From contig JADJRV010000029.1 of NCBI GenBank assembly GCA_016712045.1, positions 1-62,456 on the forward strand: a stretch of 62,456 bases of DNA, written 5' to 3'. The translations under genes were made by a program, and so were the position numbers. The notes beneath the pieces are model-generated. The model saw nothing but the letters and a program-made list of their open reading frames with translations. It was not told the DNA's origin and searched no databases. Each line of letters begins with the position of its first letter. Within the stretch, counting starts at the first letter, position 1. Shown here piece after piece: positions 45,867-56,140 of this stretch. This stretch comes from Chloracidobacterium sp. Lineage in GTDB: Bacteria; Acidobacteriota; Blastocatellia; Pyrinomonadales; Pyrinomonadaceae.

Positions 45867-45881
45867 ATTTCGGATTTTATA

Positions 45882-46827
45882 TTATTTTGTCTTGCCTTTT
45901 GGCAAAAATTCCTTTGGTATCGGATTGTTTGGCCGCTCGTCGTCCCAGCTCGCGGCGGAGATCCACCAGCGAGTTCCGTCCCAGAAAAGCTCGATACTGT
46001 TCACGCCGCGGCCTTTATCCTTGCCATCGTCGCTCGAATATTCGTAGGTCGAGAAAACATGAGCAATATTGCCAAAACGGCGTGTGACACGATTGATCTC
46101 GCGTTCGGTAAAGCCGTTTGCGACAAAGTTGTCATTGGTCGCGTTCACATACTGGTTGTGGCTCATTGCTCCCACCCGGATCTTGCCGCCTTGCTCGCTC
46201 ATACCTACAAAGCGAACGTCCGGCATATAAAGAGTCCGGTCGCGGCCCCATTGACGCGGAGCCCCCTTAGGGCCCGAGATGGTCTCGTAGAAAGCCTTGA
46301 CGATGCCGTCGATGGTCGAGACATCTTTCGGGTCAGCCGCGATCGTTGGAATGGAAACCGCTTTAAGATCGCTCGCATTGAAACTCAAGCGTGAAAGCAC
46401 CCTGCACGATCTTCCACCCCGCTTCAGTACGAACTAGGTTAAAGGTGTCCGTGCCGCAGTGCGAAAATTTTTCGCCGACATAGAACGTATAGCGTCCCGA
46501 GACGACCGCCATGTCACCGGATATCCGGGCCTCAGGCGAGATCATCTTTTCTATAAAGTCCGGCCCTTTTGCCTCGGATATCATTTTGGCAAAGGCTTCG
46601 CCCGTCATCACACGTGATTTCGAGATCCCTTTACCATCTCGCGGTTTGTCGATGGCGAGAAAGTGAACGTCGGGAGCAAAGACGGCCTTTATCTGTTCCG
46701 CACTCTTCGCTTTCATTGCGGCAAAGAGTTGATCGACGGTGCCTATCGCGGCTTGCTTTTCATCCTGAGCAAAAATTGCGGTTGCTGCAGCCAGCAAAAT
46801 AGCCCCTGCTAATAGTTGTTTGTTCAT
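45882..46827 (-). CDS. Exported protein with two NTF2-like domains, frameshifted
   Basis: About 314 residues if joined. From ATG 46827 (MNKQLLAGAILLAAATAIFA) runs a first SnoaL/NTF2-like domain (AIGTVDQLFAAMKAKSAEQI, SGRYTFYVGEKF) to GAFTLEF. One extra base in a short T run at about 46382 shifts the frame; NASDLKAVSIPTIAADPKDV then leads into a second NTF2-like domain (VKAFYETISGPKGAPRQWGR). The second half has no sensible start of its own, so a single two-domain protein is likelier than two genes. Ligand or reaction unknown. Confidence 0.68.
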
Positions 46828-46828
46828 A

Positions 46829-48247
46829 TCAGTGTTTTTCGACATACGACCCAGCGATCTTTGGCGCGATCTCGTCGAGCCATTTGTCGAGTTCGGCTTG
46901 TGTGTACCATGTACCCTTGAGCATTACGCCCGCGCGATTTTTCGTCGCTGAGATATCGTCTAGCGGGTTTGCATTGAGCAGCACCAGGTCGGCCTGTTTA
47001 CCTTTTTGAACTGTGCCTATTTTATCAAGTGTTCCGAAAAACTCGTGAGCATTTCGCGTACCCGCGGCGAGGACAGTGTAATTGGAAACGCCTGCTTCTT
47101 TCAACGCCTTTAGTTCGTGATGCAAACCAAATCCGTACAGCCAAAGAAATTCAGGCGTGTCCGACCCCGCGAGCATCTTGCCGCCCGCATCGACGATCGC
47201 TTTGATCAGCTTTTCGCGAAGCTCAACCCACCTTGCACGTTTTTCAAGCGGCACGGTATTGATAAACCTGTTTCGCTTATAAAAATCGAACCATTGGGCC
47301 TGCACCTTTGCCGGATAAAATTTGAAATCGGGCTGGGCACGCATCTCGTCTTCGGTCCGCAGGCGTCCGAAAGAGTTTTTCATAAAATGATGCGTCGGAT
47401 CAAAAAACCGGTTTGACGCGACGGTCTTGCGGGCGATGTCAGGTATCTTTGACTCGTCCATGTAGTCAAAGCTTTTCCAGTTTTCAGGATTGTAAATATA
47501 GAGATCAGAGACCGAGCCTTTCATTGGAGCGTCCGTCTTGAGCAGCAGCTCTATGTAGCCATCGAGATGCTCGATCTGCTGTTTGGCTTTCCACGCCCGC
47601 TCGACGCCGACAAAGCGGCTGTCCGCATGGCCAACAACCCGAATGCCGATCTTTGCCGCCTCATCGACAGCGGCTTCGTAGACCAGTCCCGGCACAAACG
47701 TCGTGACCTTGATAAAGTCATACCCCGCCGCTTTCGATTTACGTACCGCATCGCGAGCCTCATCGAGCGATTTTACGACAAAATTGTTTCCCTGCTCGCG
47801 ACCCGTCAGATGCGGGCTTGCTACGTAGATCGTTGGCGCAACTATCTCGCCACTAGCGCTTTGCGAACGCAGCTTTAATAGCTCCGGCGTTCCGATCATA
47901 AACCGCACGGTCGTCACACCGTTCGCTACCATCACCCGCAGCTCGTCCGGAGCGATCGTGTCTGGATACGCGTCATCATCCGACAGCAGATGCGTGTGCA
48001 TATCGACGAGCCCGGGGATCAGGTATTTGCCCTTGGCGTCGACCATCACGGCGTCTTTCGGCACCTTTACCTTGCCGACCTCACCGATCTCGGCGATCTT
48101 GCCGTCACGGACAATGACCGTTTGGTTCGTCAGAACTCGCTCGCGGTCCATCGGGATGACATTGACCCCGACAAAGGCCGTCGTCTGCGCCATAACCGCG
48201 ACGCCGCAAATTACAATCGAGACTAGAAATACTAAGACTGCTTTCAA
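46829..48247 (-). CDS. Exported amidohydrolase
   Basis: A 472-residue metal-dependent hydrolase of the imidazolonepropionase-like branch, with an N-terminal signal peptide (ending VMAQ). Motifs: LIPGLVDMHTHLL (metal ligands), TTVRFMIG, VVGHADSRF, EHLDGY, LAGSDTPEFL (last Asp ligand) and the GTVQKGKQADLVLLNANPLD segment of the composite beta domain. Probably cleaves dipeptides or cyclic amides in the periplasm. The TGA lies 1 nt before the next gene's ATG. Confidence 0.9.
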   Translation of the reverse strand: MKAVLVFLVSIVICGVAVMAQTTAFVGVNVIPMDRERVLTNQTVIVRDGKIAEIGEVGKVKVPKDAVMVDAKGKYLIPGLVDMHTHLLSDDDAYPDTIAPDELRVMVANGVTTVRFMIGTPELLKLRSQSASGEIVAPTIYVASPHLTGREQGNNFVVKSLDEARDAVRKSKAAGYDFIKVTTFVPGLVYEAAVDEAAKIGIRVVGHADSRFVGVERAWKAKQQIEHLDGYIELLLKTDAPMKGSVSDLYIYNPENWKSFDYMDESKIPDIARKTVASNRFFDPTHHFMKNSFGRLRTEDEMRAQPDFKFYPAKVQAQWFDFYKRNRFINTVPLEKRARWVELREKLIKAIVDAGGKMLAGSDTPEFLWLYGFGLHHELKALKEAGVSNYTVLAAGTRNAHEFFGTLDKIGTVQKGKQADLVLLNANPLDDISATKNRAGVMLKGTWYTQAELDKWLDEIAPKIAGSYVEKH

Positions 48248-48285
48248 TAAATAATTAGTAATTAAGCCCCAAAAAACCCGAAATT

Positions 48286-49933
48286 CTAATTTCCAGTTAC
48301 GCTCGCCGGCAGCGGTTTATCGACCGTCGGGCGTTTTGCGCCATTTGCGAGCGTCCAGCCGGTCGCCATGATCGTCCTCGCAACCTTTTCCATCTGTTCG
48401 AAGTTGATTTTTTCGATCGAGTCGGACGGCTGGTGATAATCCGCGTGGTCGCCGTCCATATAAAAGATGATCGGCACGCCTTTTCGGGCGTAGTTAAAAT
48501 GATCTGAGCGGTAAAAGAACTGATCCGGGATGCGTCGGGCCGTCGTATTCCTGATTAAAATTGAGGTTGAGAAACGCCTTGTTGACCGAATCGCTGATCT
48601 CGCCAAGCTCCGAGCTCATCATCTTTGACCCGATGGTAAATATTTCGTGCGGTTTCGGTAGCCGTTTATTTTGCGGATGATTTTCATCGCCCGGATTTTG
48701 ATATCGGCCGATCATATCAATATTTAGCTCGGTTATAACAGACGTGATCGGAACTGTCGGATTGTTGGTAAAATATTCGCTGCCCCACAAACCTTTTTCT
48801 TCACCGGCGTGCCAGATAAAGAGTATCGAACGCTTTGGCCGCTCCTTGCCTTTGGCAAATGCCTCGGCTATCGACAGCACCGAAACGGTTCCGCTGCCAT
48901 CATCATCGGCTCCGTTCCATATCTTGTCCGGGCCCGGTGCGAACGGATTCATGCCGACGTGATCGTAATGGGCACCGATCGCGACATACTCGTTTTTCAA
49001 AATAGGGTCAGAGCCCTCGAGAATGCCGACAACGTTTTGGGTGAAGATGTTTTCCGTCTTTGTTGTGACCGACGCATTGACCCGTTTATTTGCATTCAGG
49101 TCAAAAGATTCCATCGCTTCGCCCGTATAGTTTTTTGTAAAGATCGCGCTACCACTAGTCTTTTCTCCTTGAAACAACGCAGAGGCGATCCGTGGAGTAA
49201 CGCTCAGCGTCGGAATAGCAATAGCCGTCGTCGCCGGCTTGCCATACTGAACGATGCCTTTTTCAACAGCGTTCCAGCGGTTCGCTTCCATATTTGCAAG
49301 CAGGGTAAAGGTCGCAATTACGATCACTCCTTTGGCGCCGTTCACCTGGGCGTAGTAGTTCGGCGAGCTATAGGAGCCGCCGTCTGGCCCCTGAAGATCG
49401 GCATTCGTAACGCCCTTTGGCAGCCCATTTACAATGACAACGACCTTGTCCTTGACGTCGATACCTTCGTACGGGTTAACATTCTTTGATTTCACAACCC
49501 ACCCGTTTCCGGCGAACACCATCGGGCTATTTGTGATCTCGCCGTTGACCATGCTTGCGAGGAAATCCTTCCCATAAAGATATGGCTGACCGCTGATCTC
49601 GAGACGCGTCTTTTCAGGCGCTATTCGCAGACGCCGCAGCGGAACCTTTTGAAAAAACGAACCGTTGTCGCCCGCAGGTTTGATTCCCCAGCTCGACAGA
49701 TGCTGCGCAATAAACATCGCCGCGATATCCAGCCCACGCGATGGCGTGTCGCGGCCCTCAAGCTCATCGGACGCGATAAAAGTCAGATAATCTTTGAGCT
49801 GTTTTGCTGTCACGCCCTCGACATTGCCAAAGTATGGAACTGCTGGCTTTGCCTTTTGCGCGAATGTCGATGGTGTGCCGAGCAGAAAGACGGCTAGGAT
49901 AAGTAGGGCTGTAAATCGTCGAAAATTTTGCAT
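48286..49933 (-). CDS. Exported M28 zinc aminopeptidase with PA domain, frameshifted
   Basis: About 548 residues. ATG 49933 follows AGGAGA. After the signal peptide (ending TFAQ) come a PA domain (about 140-270) and the M28 catalytic domain: AIGAHYDHVG (zinc His and Asp), NGADDDGSGT, FIWHAGEEKGLWGS (catalytic Glu pair) and NIDMIGR. An extra C in the run at 48537-48539 breaks the frame after GPTHP; the C-terminal DQFFYRSDHFNYARKGVP and HADYHQPSD (last zinc His) lie in the shifted frame. First gene of the exported-protein run. Confidence 0.85.
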
Positions 49934-50097
49934 TTAATATATTCTCCTGGATCGATAGATGATTGTTATACGATGCTGACCAAAAAAGGTTTTCGGTCAG
50001 TGGGATTTTTGGCAATGCCTATCGCGCAGAAAAATAGTTCCGTAGAAAAACATGGACGGTATTGGTTTTAGATCAGCAGGAATTCTGCGTTAGCAAT

Positions 50098-52122
50098 CTA
50101 GCGGCGAAGTTCCGGCGAGACCCATTCCGGTATGCGGTATAGGTCCTGTGCGTCTTTGTCCGCAAGGTCTTTTTTCACTAGCAGCATCAGATCAACGCCG
50201 GGCCTTAACGCCCAGACACCGGCAAAACGATAATGTGCCGAGTATTTTTGTATCACGGCTCCGTCCTGATCGGTCTTTTTCGCGACGATCATTTCGGCGA
50301 CGTTTGCATCGACCAGCGACCCGTGAAAATTAGCGTGGCTGTATTCGTTGAGATACCACGTCAGCGGCCAGTAATCGGGCGAGACGATCTCGATGGTCGC
50401 CTCTTTTCCTTTGCCACTCTTGTCGGCGTAATACTCGATCTTTGCGACCATATCGAGCATCGGGCGTTTTGAGTGGGCATAGACGTAGGCCATCTCTTCG
50501 TCGTCGTAACGGACAAAATTGAGATCGTATGTCTGATAAGCGAGCAGCACCGTCGCCGAAAAAGCGACGAACACACCGGCAATTTTTGGCAAGATATTGC
50601 GTGTATTTATCAGCTCGTTAATGCCGTATCCCGCGACGATACACATCGGCAGGTAAAAGCTGAGCGCGAGCCAAGGCGTTTTGTACGGGATGAGCGTGTA
50701 CGCAAGAAAAAGCCCCAGAGACCACAGCGTCGCAAACAATGCGAAGCGGTGTTTCCCTTTAAGCAACGCGATGCCCGCTCCAAGAGCTGAAAGCAACAGC
50801 AGCGGTGTTTCGACCTTGATGCCCCATTTGATATAGGCGAGTAATCCGTTTTGCGTGTGGTCTTTGCTGCCGGTCTTGGTCCAAATGGTGTATGCCTCAA
50901 AAGCTTTGCTGACGCCCTCGGCGTAGGTAAAGAACGACGAAAAGAATAGGACTGAGATATAGATGAACACGGTTGCAAGAGCCGCGATCATCAACATCCG
51001 ATCCGTGCCGCCGCCAACGCCAAGTGCGAGATTTGACCAAGTAAGGCTTGCGTCATCCGCCAAAGTGCTCTCGTCAGGCTGTCGGAAAAAATAGAGAAAT
51101 ACCGACCACGCAAATATGACCACAAGCGTTAAAACGACGATGGCGTAAAACGCGAAAGGCTCCTGTATCTTGCCCTCGCCCAGAAAATTTTCGTACGTCC
51201 ATTTTGCGCCGTCTTTTAACTCGCTTCTGAAAATGATCGCCGCAAGCAACGCCGCAAGATGCAGCCCGCCGATCAACGGCCATTTCAGCCGCTGAAAAGC
51301 ATCTCCGGCAGCGATCCCGCGCCATATCCAGACGCACCCACAGGCGATCATCATCGTGCCGAGCGTGATAAAACCGGTTTCCTTTGTCGCAAATATAAAA
51401 GCGACCGACGCCGACGCCAGTATCAAATAGATCGGCCGCCCCTTGTCCCACGCAAGCACCATCCGCATCACAAAGTAAATCAGCGCCGACTCAACGATCA
51501 AAAACGCGATGGCAAACGCCCACACCGCCCACGCACTCTCACCTCCAAGAAATGCCGCTAGATTAAGCGCCGACGGCACAAAACACATCATCAGCAGCAG
51601 TATCATCCACAGCGTCGCAAACGGCCCCGCCTTTCTCTTGTCGATGAAATAAATGACCGCAACAACCACCGCCAGACTGAGAAAGATAAAAAATATCTCG
51701 TGGATAAAATACCGCGAGATATAGACCATCCCCGGCGACAGGGCGAGAAAAAGTGCGGCAAACAAACTGCCCGTTTTCCCGATGTAGCGTCTTAAAAAAA
51801 GCGCCAAAACGACCGTCAACACGCCAAATAACGCGACGCTCACGCGGATCGGTATCGTCTTTAGCCCAAACAATTTAACGAACGGCAGGGCGATATAATA
51901 CAGCGTCGGGCCGTGATAATTTGCCGGATCGTATTTATAAACACCATCGCGAACAAGATTTGTGAGAAAAAAACCGTTAACGCCTTCGTCGTGGTGCAGC
52001 GGTTTTAAGGCGAGCCAAAAAAACCGCAGAAACGCTGCGATAGCTGTTATCAAAACTGAGGAAACGATCCAGAATTTGTCCGGCTTTTGCTCCTCGTCGA
52101 TCTGTATATTCTCTTCGTCCAC
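50098..52122 (-). CDS. TIGR03663-type polytopic membrane protein (glycosyltransferase 39-like)
   Basis: A 674-residue inner-membrane protein with about 11 hydrophobic spans. The N-terminal loop PLHHDEGVNGFFLTNLVRDG and YHGPTLYY is the hallmark of TIGR03663 (Agl23-like), in which the Asp/Glu pair resembles the catalytic motif of dolichyl-phosphate-mannose transferases. Predicted to transfer sugars from a lipid carrier. The start is GTG at 52122, overlapping the stop of the upstream gene by 1 nt (TAGTG), so the two are coupled. Confidence 0.85.
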   Translation of the reverse strand: MDEENIQIDEEQKPDKFWIVSSVLITAIAAFLRFFWLALKPLHHDEGVNGFFLTNLVRDGVYKYDPANYHGPTLYYIALPFVKLFGLKTIPIRVSVALFGVLTVVLALFLRRYIGKTGSLFAALFLALSPGMVYISRYFIHEIFFIFLSLAVVVAVIYFIDKRKAGPFATLWMILLLMMCFVPSALNLAAFLGGESAWAVWAFAIAFLIVESALIYFVMRMVLAWDKGRPIYLILASASVAFIFATKETGFITLGTMMIACGCVWIWRGIAAGDAFQRLKWPLIGGLHLAALLAAIIFRSELKDGAKWTYENFLGEGKIQEPFAFYAIVVLTLVVIFAWSVFLYFFRQPDESTLADDASLTWSNLALGVGGGTDRMLMIAALATVFIYISVLFFSSFFTYAEGVSKAFEAYTIWTKTGSKDHTQNGLLAYIKWGIKVETPLLLLSALGAGIALLKGKHRFALFATLWSLGLFLAYTLIPYKTPWLALSFYLPMCIVAGYGINELINTRNILPKIAGVFVAFSATVLLAYQTYDLNFVRYDDEEMAYVYAHSKRPMLDMVAKIEYYADKSGKGKEATIEIVSPDYWPLTWYLNEYSHANFHGSLVDANVAEMIVAKKTDQDGAVIQKYSAHYRFAGVWALRPGVDLMLLVKKDLADKDAQDLYRIPEWVSPELRR

Positions 52123-54085
52123 TATTTGATCTTATACACCCGATACTGTCCGGCTTCCGCGATCACAGGGTATTTCCGAAAAAAGTCCTCGTTTGCGTTC
52201 ATTGAATTCATCTCCTCCGGCGAGATGAGCACATATTCGATATTGTATTTTCGCATAAGGATCTCCGCCACTCCGCCGCCCTCATAAATACGTTTTACAT
52301 CATCCTCTCGCGGCAGATAATCGATGCCGTGCGACGACAAATGCCCGCTGTAACGCATTAGCGAACGCCGACCGGACAGCACGACCGCAGAGTTGTACGT
52401 TGGTGCGTTTAAAAACAGAGCATTGGGTTCGGTCTTTTGTTTGATACCGGCGGCGACTTGCATCGCCTCTCGGTCAAACACTCTGGTCTTGATCTGCCCC
52501 GAAGCCGTTCGCCAAACATCCAAGGCTCCACCGAGCGTCAGCACGACAAAACACGATGCCGCGAGGACCTTTGCCAACCCCGTCTGCTCCCAAGCCCACG
52601 CTATCGCCAGAGCCATCAGCGGTATCGAGCCGACAAACCAGTAGATCAGCACCTTAATATTGTCCCATTCCCAAGGCGCAAGCTTTGCGGCGTTTGAGAT
52701 AATAAATAGAACGGCGAATGGATGTAAAACAACAAAAGGTGATGGGTTTTTGGCTTTTGGTCTTCCGCCTTTGCGTCTTTTGTATCTTTGCGACTTTGCG
52801 TTAAATAGATCCAAACGCCCGCGAGCACCGCCGGGATCACAATTCCCGTATTCTTGATCCAAAACCAAAAAAAGTTGTCGTCACGCTTGTCCCAGCCAAA
52901 GTGCCACTCGAAAAACTTCGCCGTCTCGCTAGCGCTGCCCGACATCGACCAGAGCAGTTCGGGTATAGCGACAATGACCACGCCGACGCCAAAAATGATC
53001 CAGGTTTTCCATTTCGCCGGCTGCATGACGAACAAAAATCCCGTCACGACAAACAACGCCGCAAGGCTGTGCAGATGGATGAGCGGCAACATACCGGCTA
53101 GGAGGCCAAGAAGTAGAGGAGTTGAGGAGGTGAGGAATGAAGGAGCGGCCTCATCTTTCTCAGTGTCCTCTGTGGCAAACACTTTCCAAAGCCATCCGAG
53201 CACGAGCACCGCCAGCGGCATTCCTAGTAGCAGGCTCCGCTGCGTAATAAACAGCACGACCATCGAATTGCCCCAGCGAAAATGGTCGCCGATGGTGTAG
53301 TCCTTTGGCAGGTGCCACAAAAAATTTACAATGCTTTGGCCTGATTCCCAATAGTCTTTGAAAAACCAGACGAAACCCAGTCCACCTGAGAAAAACAAGA
53401 GCGCTGGAGCGATCCGTCCGGCAAGTTTGCTTACCGTGACCTTGGCCGCAAATCTTTCGAGAATGACCAGCAGCGACAATGCCCACGAAAAATTTTGCCA
53501 AAACATCGCGTCCTGTACACTGACGCCCAGCTTTACAAAACAGGCTGTTAGAAAGTCAGCAATAAACGGATACGAAAACCTTGCACCCGCCCACGACGGA
53601 TTTTGCGGTGGAAAATTGTTGCCGTCGGTAAAGCCAAAGATCGCACCAAGATGAAACGGCAGATCGCCGAGATTATTTGAGCCGCCAGTGTATATGCCGT
53701 CGGTCCGGGTGTACATCGCTTGGTCAAAAAAGAACCAAAACAGCAAGACAAAAAACGCGTAATAGGCCACGCTCTTGATCCGCTTACCGCCGCCGCCCTG
53801 CAGTTTGCCTTTTGCTTTCGCCCAGTCGCTCAGAAAATTATTGCGTAAGTCCTTTTTCTGCAATAACAATAGCGGCAGCAGCGTGACGCCTAGCGAAACG
53901 AGTATCGTCGCGGGGCCAAATCCAAAAAGACACGCCGCGGCAAACGCGGTCAGCCCGAATATGGCTGATCCGACGATATTCCCTGCGGCCAGTCGCCACA
54001 TAAAACGCTCTTCAGCCGCGACCAAATACGTCAGCATCATGCCGCCTAGAGCAATGAGTGTTATTAAGAGTACTGAGATCAACAT
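52122..54085 (-). CDS. Large polytopic membrane protein, frameshifted
   Basis: About 654 residues when joined. ATG 54085. The N-terminal 450 residues have many membrane spans and a large loop with TDGIYTGGSNNLGDLPFHL; the frame is lost near 52751, where an A is missing from a five-A run on the coding strand. The other frame continues NPSPFVVLHPFAVLFI, then APWEWDNIKVLIYWF and a soluble C-terminal domain (APTYNSAVVLSGRRSLMRYSG, IEYVLISPEE). This layout is like integral-membrane glycosyltransferases of the GT-C type. It is coupled to the TIGR03663 gene, suggesting one glycosylation unit. Confidence 0.75.
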
Positions 54086-54230
54086 AAAGAGGCGAAACTC
54101 TAGATTAAGTTACTTTAAGTCGGTATAAAAACACAATTTACGACAGCTCATTGACCACGCTTGTCGAAAACCCGCAATTGGTATAACCTTTTCGGAAATA
54201 GTCGTTTCTTCCCGCCGGCCGCTCCAATTT

Positions 54231-55171
54231 ATGAAAAGGTTTGCACAAATTTTGGGCGTTCTTGCAATTATCGGCCTCGGTTTCCTGGCGTGGACATTTA
54301 CCTCCGCAAACTCGATTTTACACCGCTCGCGGCCGAATCGCTGCCCGTCGCTACGCCACCCGCAGGCATGACGATGAGTGCACTCCCGACCGGGTCGATG
54401 TCGAGCAACGCGATGTTTGCCTATCGTGGTGGTAGTTTCGGCAGCAAGCGCGAGTTTTCGATGACGTCATTTCTAGTCCGACATCCAAAGGGCGACTTGC
54501 TGTTTGACGCCGGTTTTGGCCGCAATATCGAGGCTCACACTCAAACGATGCCGTGGCTCATGCGGCAGATCACCACCTACAAAAACGGCCGCAGCATCGG
54601 CGACCAGCTCGGGTCAAGCGATTATCCGTTGGACAAGCTTGTCGGCGTCATCCTGACTCACGCTCATTGGGACCACGTCAGCGGGCTCGATAGCCTACCG
54701 CCAAAAACACCGGTTTGGGTCTCGGGTGCCGAACGCACGTTTATCTCGTCACGCTCGTCGATGACCGCCCTCGTTAATAGTTTTCCAAATGTAAATTACA
54801 AAGAATATAGTTTTGACGACGGGCCATATTTAGGATTTCCGTCTAGCTATGACGTTTGGGGTGATGGGTCGATAGTGCTTGTTCCCGCTCCAGGCCATAC
54901 GCCGGGATCGATAATAGCGTTTATCTCGCTGCCGACCGGTGCCCGCTACGCGCTGCTCGGAGATCTAGTCTGGCAAAATGAGGGCGTTGATATCCCTGCG
55001 GAAAGACCGTGGCTCTCACGCCGTTTGGTTCGCGAAGACGACGATCTCGTCCGCGAAAATATCGCCCGCATCGCCGCTATTCACAAGCGTTTTCCTGAGA
55101 TAAAGATGATCCCGGCTCACGATTCGATCGCGTCGGGCAAAGTCCCGGTCTATCCCTCTTCGACACGGTAG
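54231..55171 (+). CDS. Membrane-anchored MBL-fold hydrolase (lactonase-like), frameshifted
   Basis: About 313 residues. ATG 54231 opens a signal-anchor (MKRFAQILGVLAIIGLGFLA); the frame changes at about 54288-54310 and then reads YLRKLDFTPLAAESLPVATP and a full metallo-beta-lactamase domain: VILTHAHWDHVSGLD (zinc HxHxDH), VPAPGHTPGS and ALLGDLVWQ. One missing base repairs it. The layout resembles N-acyl-homoserine lactonase-like and related enzymes, but the substrate is unknown. Confidence 0.78.
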
Positions 55172-55182
55172 CGATCAACGAA

Positions 55183-56067
55183 ATGACCGATAACCCTACA
55201 TGCCGACTGATCGCGCTTGCAGAAAACCCATATTTTCCTGCCGGAACCCTCTTCGAGCTTGCCGGAGGAACTCTCCCTGATCGCGGTGATGGCGAGAGCA
55301 TTGAGATCGACCCTGCGATCATCGTCGAGTGTCACCCCTTTGCCGAAAATGTGCCGCCCGGACAATGTCCTGTCCAGATCACTTCATTTAGTTCGGGCGA
55401 ACTGAGCCACGTGCGTCTAGATCAAACGATACATTGGCAAAAGCTCGAAGTGCCGATAGCTCCTTCGTCGATCTCGTCGATCAACGTGTTGGATCGCACC
55501 AGAGACTTTGAGGCCGATCACTACGAAGCCCCGTCTGGTGACGAAGATCAGCATTACAGACTCCACATCGGCCACCTGCGGACAGGCTTTTACGCGGCCA
55601 TATTTGAGTTGGCAGACGGTGAGACTGCTCGTCTGACATTTATCAAACACTTTCCCGATTCCTTTGCCGAACGATTTATCCCGTCCGAACCGCAAACCAG
55701 AACAGTCATGCTGCCGGAGAGATCCCGATTGGTTGAAACTCCGAAAAGCGAAACATATTTTGGTTTTTCAACTCAGCTCCTAAATTCTGCTCTCGAACTC
55801 GCTACGGAATGGGGCGAAAACTTTGGCAAGCCGATAGATGACCGCATACTGGCAAGATACCCACAACTCACGTCTGACGAGATCGCAGCATTAACAATGA
55901 TATCCCGCGAGGCCGAGTATTTTATCTACTCGCTTGCCGAACGCGAGCTTGCAGGCGAGATATCCGAGACCGAAATACCTCAATTGGCCGTCAAAGAACA
56001 CCCGTGGCTTAACGCACAAAACACCGCACGGCTGACCGGGATCGGTATGTTTTACGCGAGAAAATAG
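55183..56067 (+). CDS. Hypothetical protein
   Basis: A 294-residue soluble, acidic protein with no signal peptide. The first half looks beta-rich (IIVECHPFAENVPPGQCPV, LHIGHLRTGFYAAIFELADG), the second helical (LLNSALELATEWGENFGKP). It lies 11 nt after the MBL gene and may share its transcript. No family recognised. Confidence 0.6.
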   Translation: MTDNPTCRLIALAENPYFPAGTLFELAGGTLPDRGDGESIEIDPAIIVECHPFAENVPPGQCPVQITSFSSGELSHVRLDQTIHWQKLEVPIAPSSISSINVLDRTRDFEADHYEAPSGDEDQHYRLHIGHLRTGFYAAIFELADGETARLTFIKHFPDSFAERFIPSEPQTRTVMLPERSRLVETPKSETYFGFSTQLLNSALELATEWGENFGKPIDDRILARYPQLTSDEIAALTMISREAEYFIYSLAERELAGEISETEIPQLAVKEHPWLNAQNTARLTGIGMFYARK

Positions 56068-56140
56068 AACGGCACTCTTCGCAAATGAGGCGATAAATTG
56101 TAAAATTGGAGTTTTTGAACCCCTGCGGGGAAACGCTCTT

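Noticed and set aside
52122..52868. Separate gene starting at 52868
   Set aside because: Its first 40 residues have no family character and overlap the preceding frame; the join at about 52751 gives one continuous membrane protein.
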